This document shows positions 25,601 through 26,249 of a DNA stretch of 26,249 bases, piece by piece. Source of the stretch: RUG100 sp963542695 (GTDB lineage Bacteria; Bacillota; Clostridia; Peptostreptococcales; Anaerovoracaceae); NCBI GenBank assembly GCA_963542695.1, contig CAUTYX010000019.1:1-26249 (forward strand). Direction: 5' to 3'. The position numbers were made by a program, and so were the translations under genes. Position 1 is the first letter of the stretch, and every line of letters begins with the position of its first letter. The notes under the pieces were generated by a model. That model saw only the letters and a list, made by a program, of their open reading frames with translations, was not told where the DNA came from and ran no database searches.

Positions 25601-26166
25601 ATATCAATGTACTGGTATTTGATACAGAAGTATACTCCAACACCGGTGGACAGGCTTCCAAGGCTACTCCGACTGCTGCCATTGCTCAGTTTGCTGCCAG
25701 CGGTAAAAAGACCAAGAAGAAAGACCTTGGCATGATGGCCATGAGCTACGGATACGTATACGTTGCACAGGTTGGAATGGGTGCCGACAAGAACCAGTTC
25801 CTCAAGGCCATTAGAGAAGCCGAAGCACACAAGGGACCATCTCTGATTATGTGCTATGCTCCTTGTATCAACCACGGTCTGAAGAAGGGCATGGGCAAAA
25901 CACAGGAGAACGTCAAAGACGCTGTGGATTGTGGATACTGGCAGTTGTACAGATACAGTCCGGAACGCAAAGAAGAAGGCAAGAATCCATTCACTTTGGA
26001 CAGCAAAGAACCAAAGGGTGGTTTCAGAGACTTCATTATGAACCAGGTAAGATACGCTTCCTTGGCAAAGGCATTCCCGGATACTGCCGAAGCACTCTTT
26101 GCAAAGACAGAGCAGGATGCTTTGGATAAATATGCAGGTTACAAAAAGCTGGCTGAACAAGAATAA
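22633..26166 (+). CDS. nifJ: Pyruvate:ferredoxin (flavodoxin) oxidoreductase
   Basis: A 1177-residue single-chain enzyme that converts pyruvate and CoA to acetyl-CoA, CO2 and reduced ferredoxin, the main pyruvate-oxidising step in anaerobes. In order: the N-terminal thiamine-related domain (MDGNSAAGYISYAF, then YPITPSSPMAEHVDEM), the GDHSDVMATRQTGFAML region, the domain with LYRPWSPEAIM, the EKR-type linker, two ferredoxin-type 4Fe-4S motifs (CIQCNQCSFVCP from C689; CLGCGNCADICP from C745), and the C-terminal thiamine diphosphate domain (CAGCGE from C814; TGCSSIWG; GDGWSYDIGYGGLDHVLASG; EVYSNTGGQASKATP). The start at 22633 fits GGAGG (22623-22627) at 5 bp; ATGs at 22621 and 22630 and a TTG at 22609 fit worse. 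Arg is nearly always AGA or CGT, unlike the neighbouring genes, a sign of high expression. Own promoter and terminator. Confidence 0.97.
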   Translation: MSKKQMKTMDGNSAAGYISYAFTDVAAIYPITPSSPMAEHVDEMSAHGQKNIFGQEVKVVEMQSEGGASGTVHGSLASGALTTTYTASQGLLLMIPNMYKIAGEFLPCVFHVTARTLATHALCIFGDHSDVMATRQTGFAMLCASSVQEVMDLGAVAHLSTIKGSVPFLHFFDGFRTSHEIQKIETIDYDDLAEIVDMDAVKRFREHALNPEHPQIRGTAQNPDIFFQARQAGAVKYNDIPEVVQNYMDEIEKLTGRGYKLFDYVGAKDADRVIIAMGSVCETIEETINTLNKQGEKLGLVKVRLYRPWSPEAIMSVIPKTAKKIAVLDRTMEPGALGDPLYMDVKTMYQGLADVPEIFAGRYGLGSKDTTPGQIAAVYKNLAQEAPKNHFTIGIEDDLGGTSLVTENITTEPEGTVRCKFWGLGSDGTVGANKQAIKIIGDHTDMYAQGYFSYDSKKSGGITVSHLRFGKNKIQSTYLVTEADFIACHNQAYVKTYDVLDGLKKGGTFLLNCAWTPEEVGHHLPAHMKRYIVENDINFYIINGTAIGEEIGLGNRINMIMQSAFFNLSKVIPQEDAVKYLKDSILKTYGKKGEKVVNMNYEAVDRGISGAVKVEYPADWANATNEAVEKKEVPDFVTNVLQPMNAQKGDTLPTSIFKGVEDGTFPSGTAAYEKRGVAVHVPEWNPATCIQCNQCSFVCPHSAIRPVLVTEEEKAAAPAAFETLAAKGKGLDGLQYRMQVDELDCLGCGNCADICPMKGKGDPLVMKRYDDEDRTQAENWDFAMSVSVKEEAVDKTSVKGSQFAQPYIEFSGACAGCGETPYIKVITQLFGDRMMIANATGCSSIWGASAPSMPYTKDANGRGPSWANSLFEDNAEYGLGMAVGVRQQRERLGDLLTQLAASTSDAKAKEAAAQWVEKMYDGEDTRARAEAVVAALEAGNFAGDEKKIVDEVLEKKDHLVKKSVWALGGDGWSYDIGYGGLDHVLASGEDINVLVFDTEVYSNTGGQASKATPTAAIAQFAASGKKTKKKDLGMMAMSYGYVYVAQVGMGADKNQFLKAIREAEAHKGPSLIMCYAPCINHGLKKGMGKTQENVKDAVDCGYWQLYRYSPERKEEGKNPFTLDSKEPKGGFRDFIMNQVRYASLAKAFPDTAEALFAKTEQDALDKYAGYKKLAEQE

Positions 26167-26199
26167 GCCGGAGCAATAGTATTCTGCAAAAGCGTAGAC

Positions 26200-26236
26200 A
26201 AATCACCGGTAGGCATTAGACTTGCCGGTGATTTTT
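26200..26236 (+). terminator. Intrinsic terminator of nifJ
   Basis: AAATCACCGG (26200-26209) pairs perfectly with CCGGTGATTT (26225-26234), extended inward by a T:G and an A:T pair, with an 11-base loop. The stem runs into a TTTTT tract (26232-26236), 34 bp after the stop codon. Confidence 0.88.
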
Positions 26237-26249
26237 GTAAATCGATACA

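Overview
The window looks like chromosome of a strictly anaerobic low-to-mid GC Firmicute of the class Clostridia. The reasons are a large pyruvate:ferredoxin oxidoreductase, a T-box leader on valS, purine-rich Shine-Dalgarno sites (AGGAGG type), sigma-A-like promoters and a plsX-rnc-smc-ftsY core. Gene content alone does not give a genus. I see no rRNA, tRNA, phage, IS element or CRISPR locus. This is mostly a housekeeping region with a small accessory patch at the left end.

Left part, 1-6480. A DUF4230-like protein that seems to lack its usual N-terminal anchor (57-527) is followed by about 770 bp without a credible gene. That gap holds two direct copies of a module made of four short hairpins at a 39-40 bp period (761-890 and 1050-1179), separated by two longer stem-loops. 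On the minus strand is an alanyl-tRNA editing (AlaX-type) protein with a low-complexity insert. Divergent to it runs a plus-strand series: an AraC-type regulator whose C-terminus resembles what remains of a GH39-like module, an unrecognised 387-residue protein, a glutaredoxin-like protein and a uracil-DNA glycosylase family protein.

Centre, 6481-22487. A consensus promoter (6559-6587) feeds a T-box riboswitch whose predicted specifier is the valine codon GUU, then valS. Ten more plus-strand genes follow with gaps of at most 55 bp and seven overlaps: folC, a diacylglycerol-kinase-family lipid kinase, plsX, rnc, smc, ftsY, der, plsY, gpsA, miaB. No convincing terminator was seen inside, so all or part may be one transcript. 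PlsX, PlsY and GpsA together make lysophosphatidic acid, the first committed phospholipid intermediate. The run also covers folate polyglutamylation, RNA processing, chromosome condensation, membrane protein targeting, ribosome assembly and tRNA modification.

Right part, 22488-26249. A TTGACA-N17-TAAAAT promoter precedes a full-length single-chain pyruvate:ferredoxin oxidoreductase (nifJ), which has codon use typical of high expression and is closed by an intrinsic terminator. It is likely a monocistronic unit of central anaerobic energy metabolism.

I found no convincing novel defence or mobile system. The most unusual features are the 39-bp hairpin arrays, the AraC protein with an apparently deleted sugar-hydrolase-like barrel, the Ala/Ser/Thr-rich insert in the AlaX-type protein, and the unrecognised gene beside the regulator.
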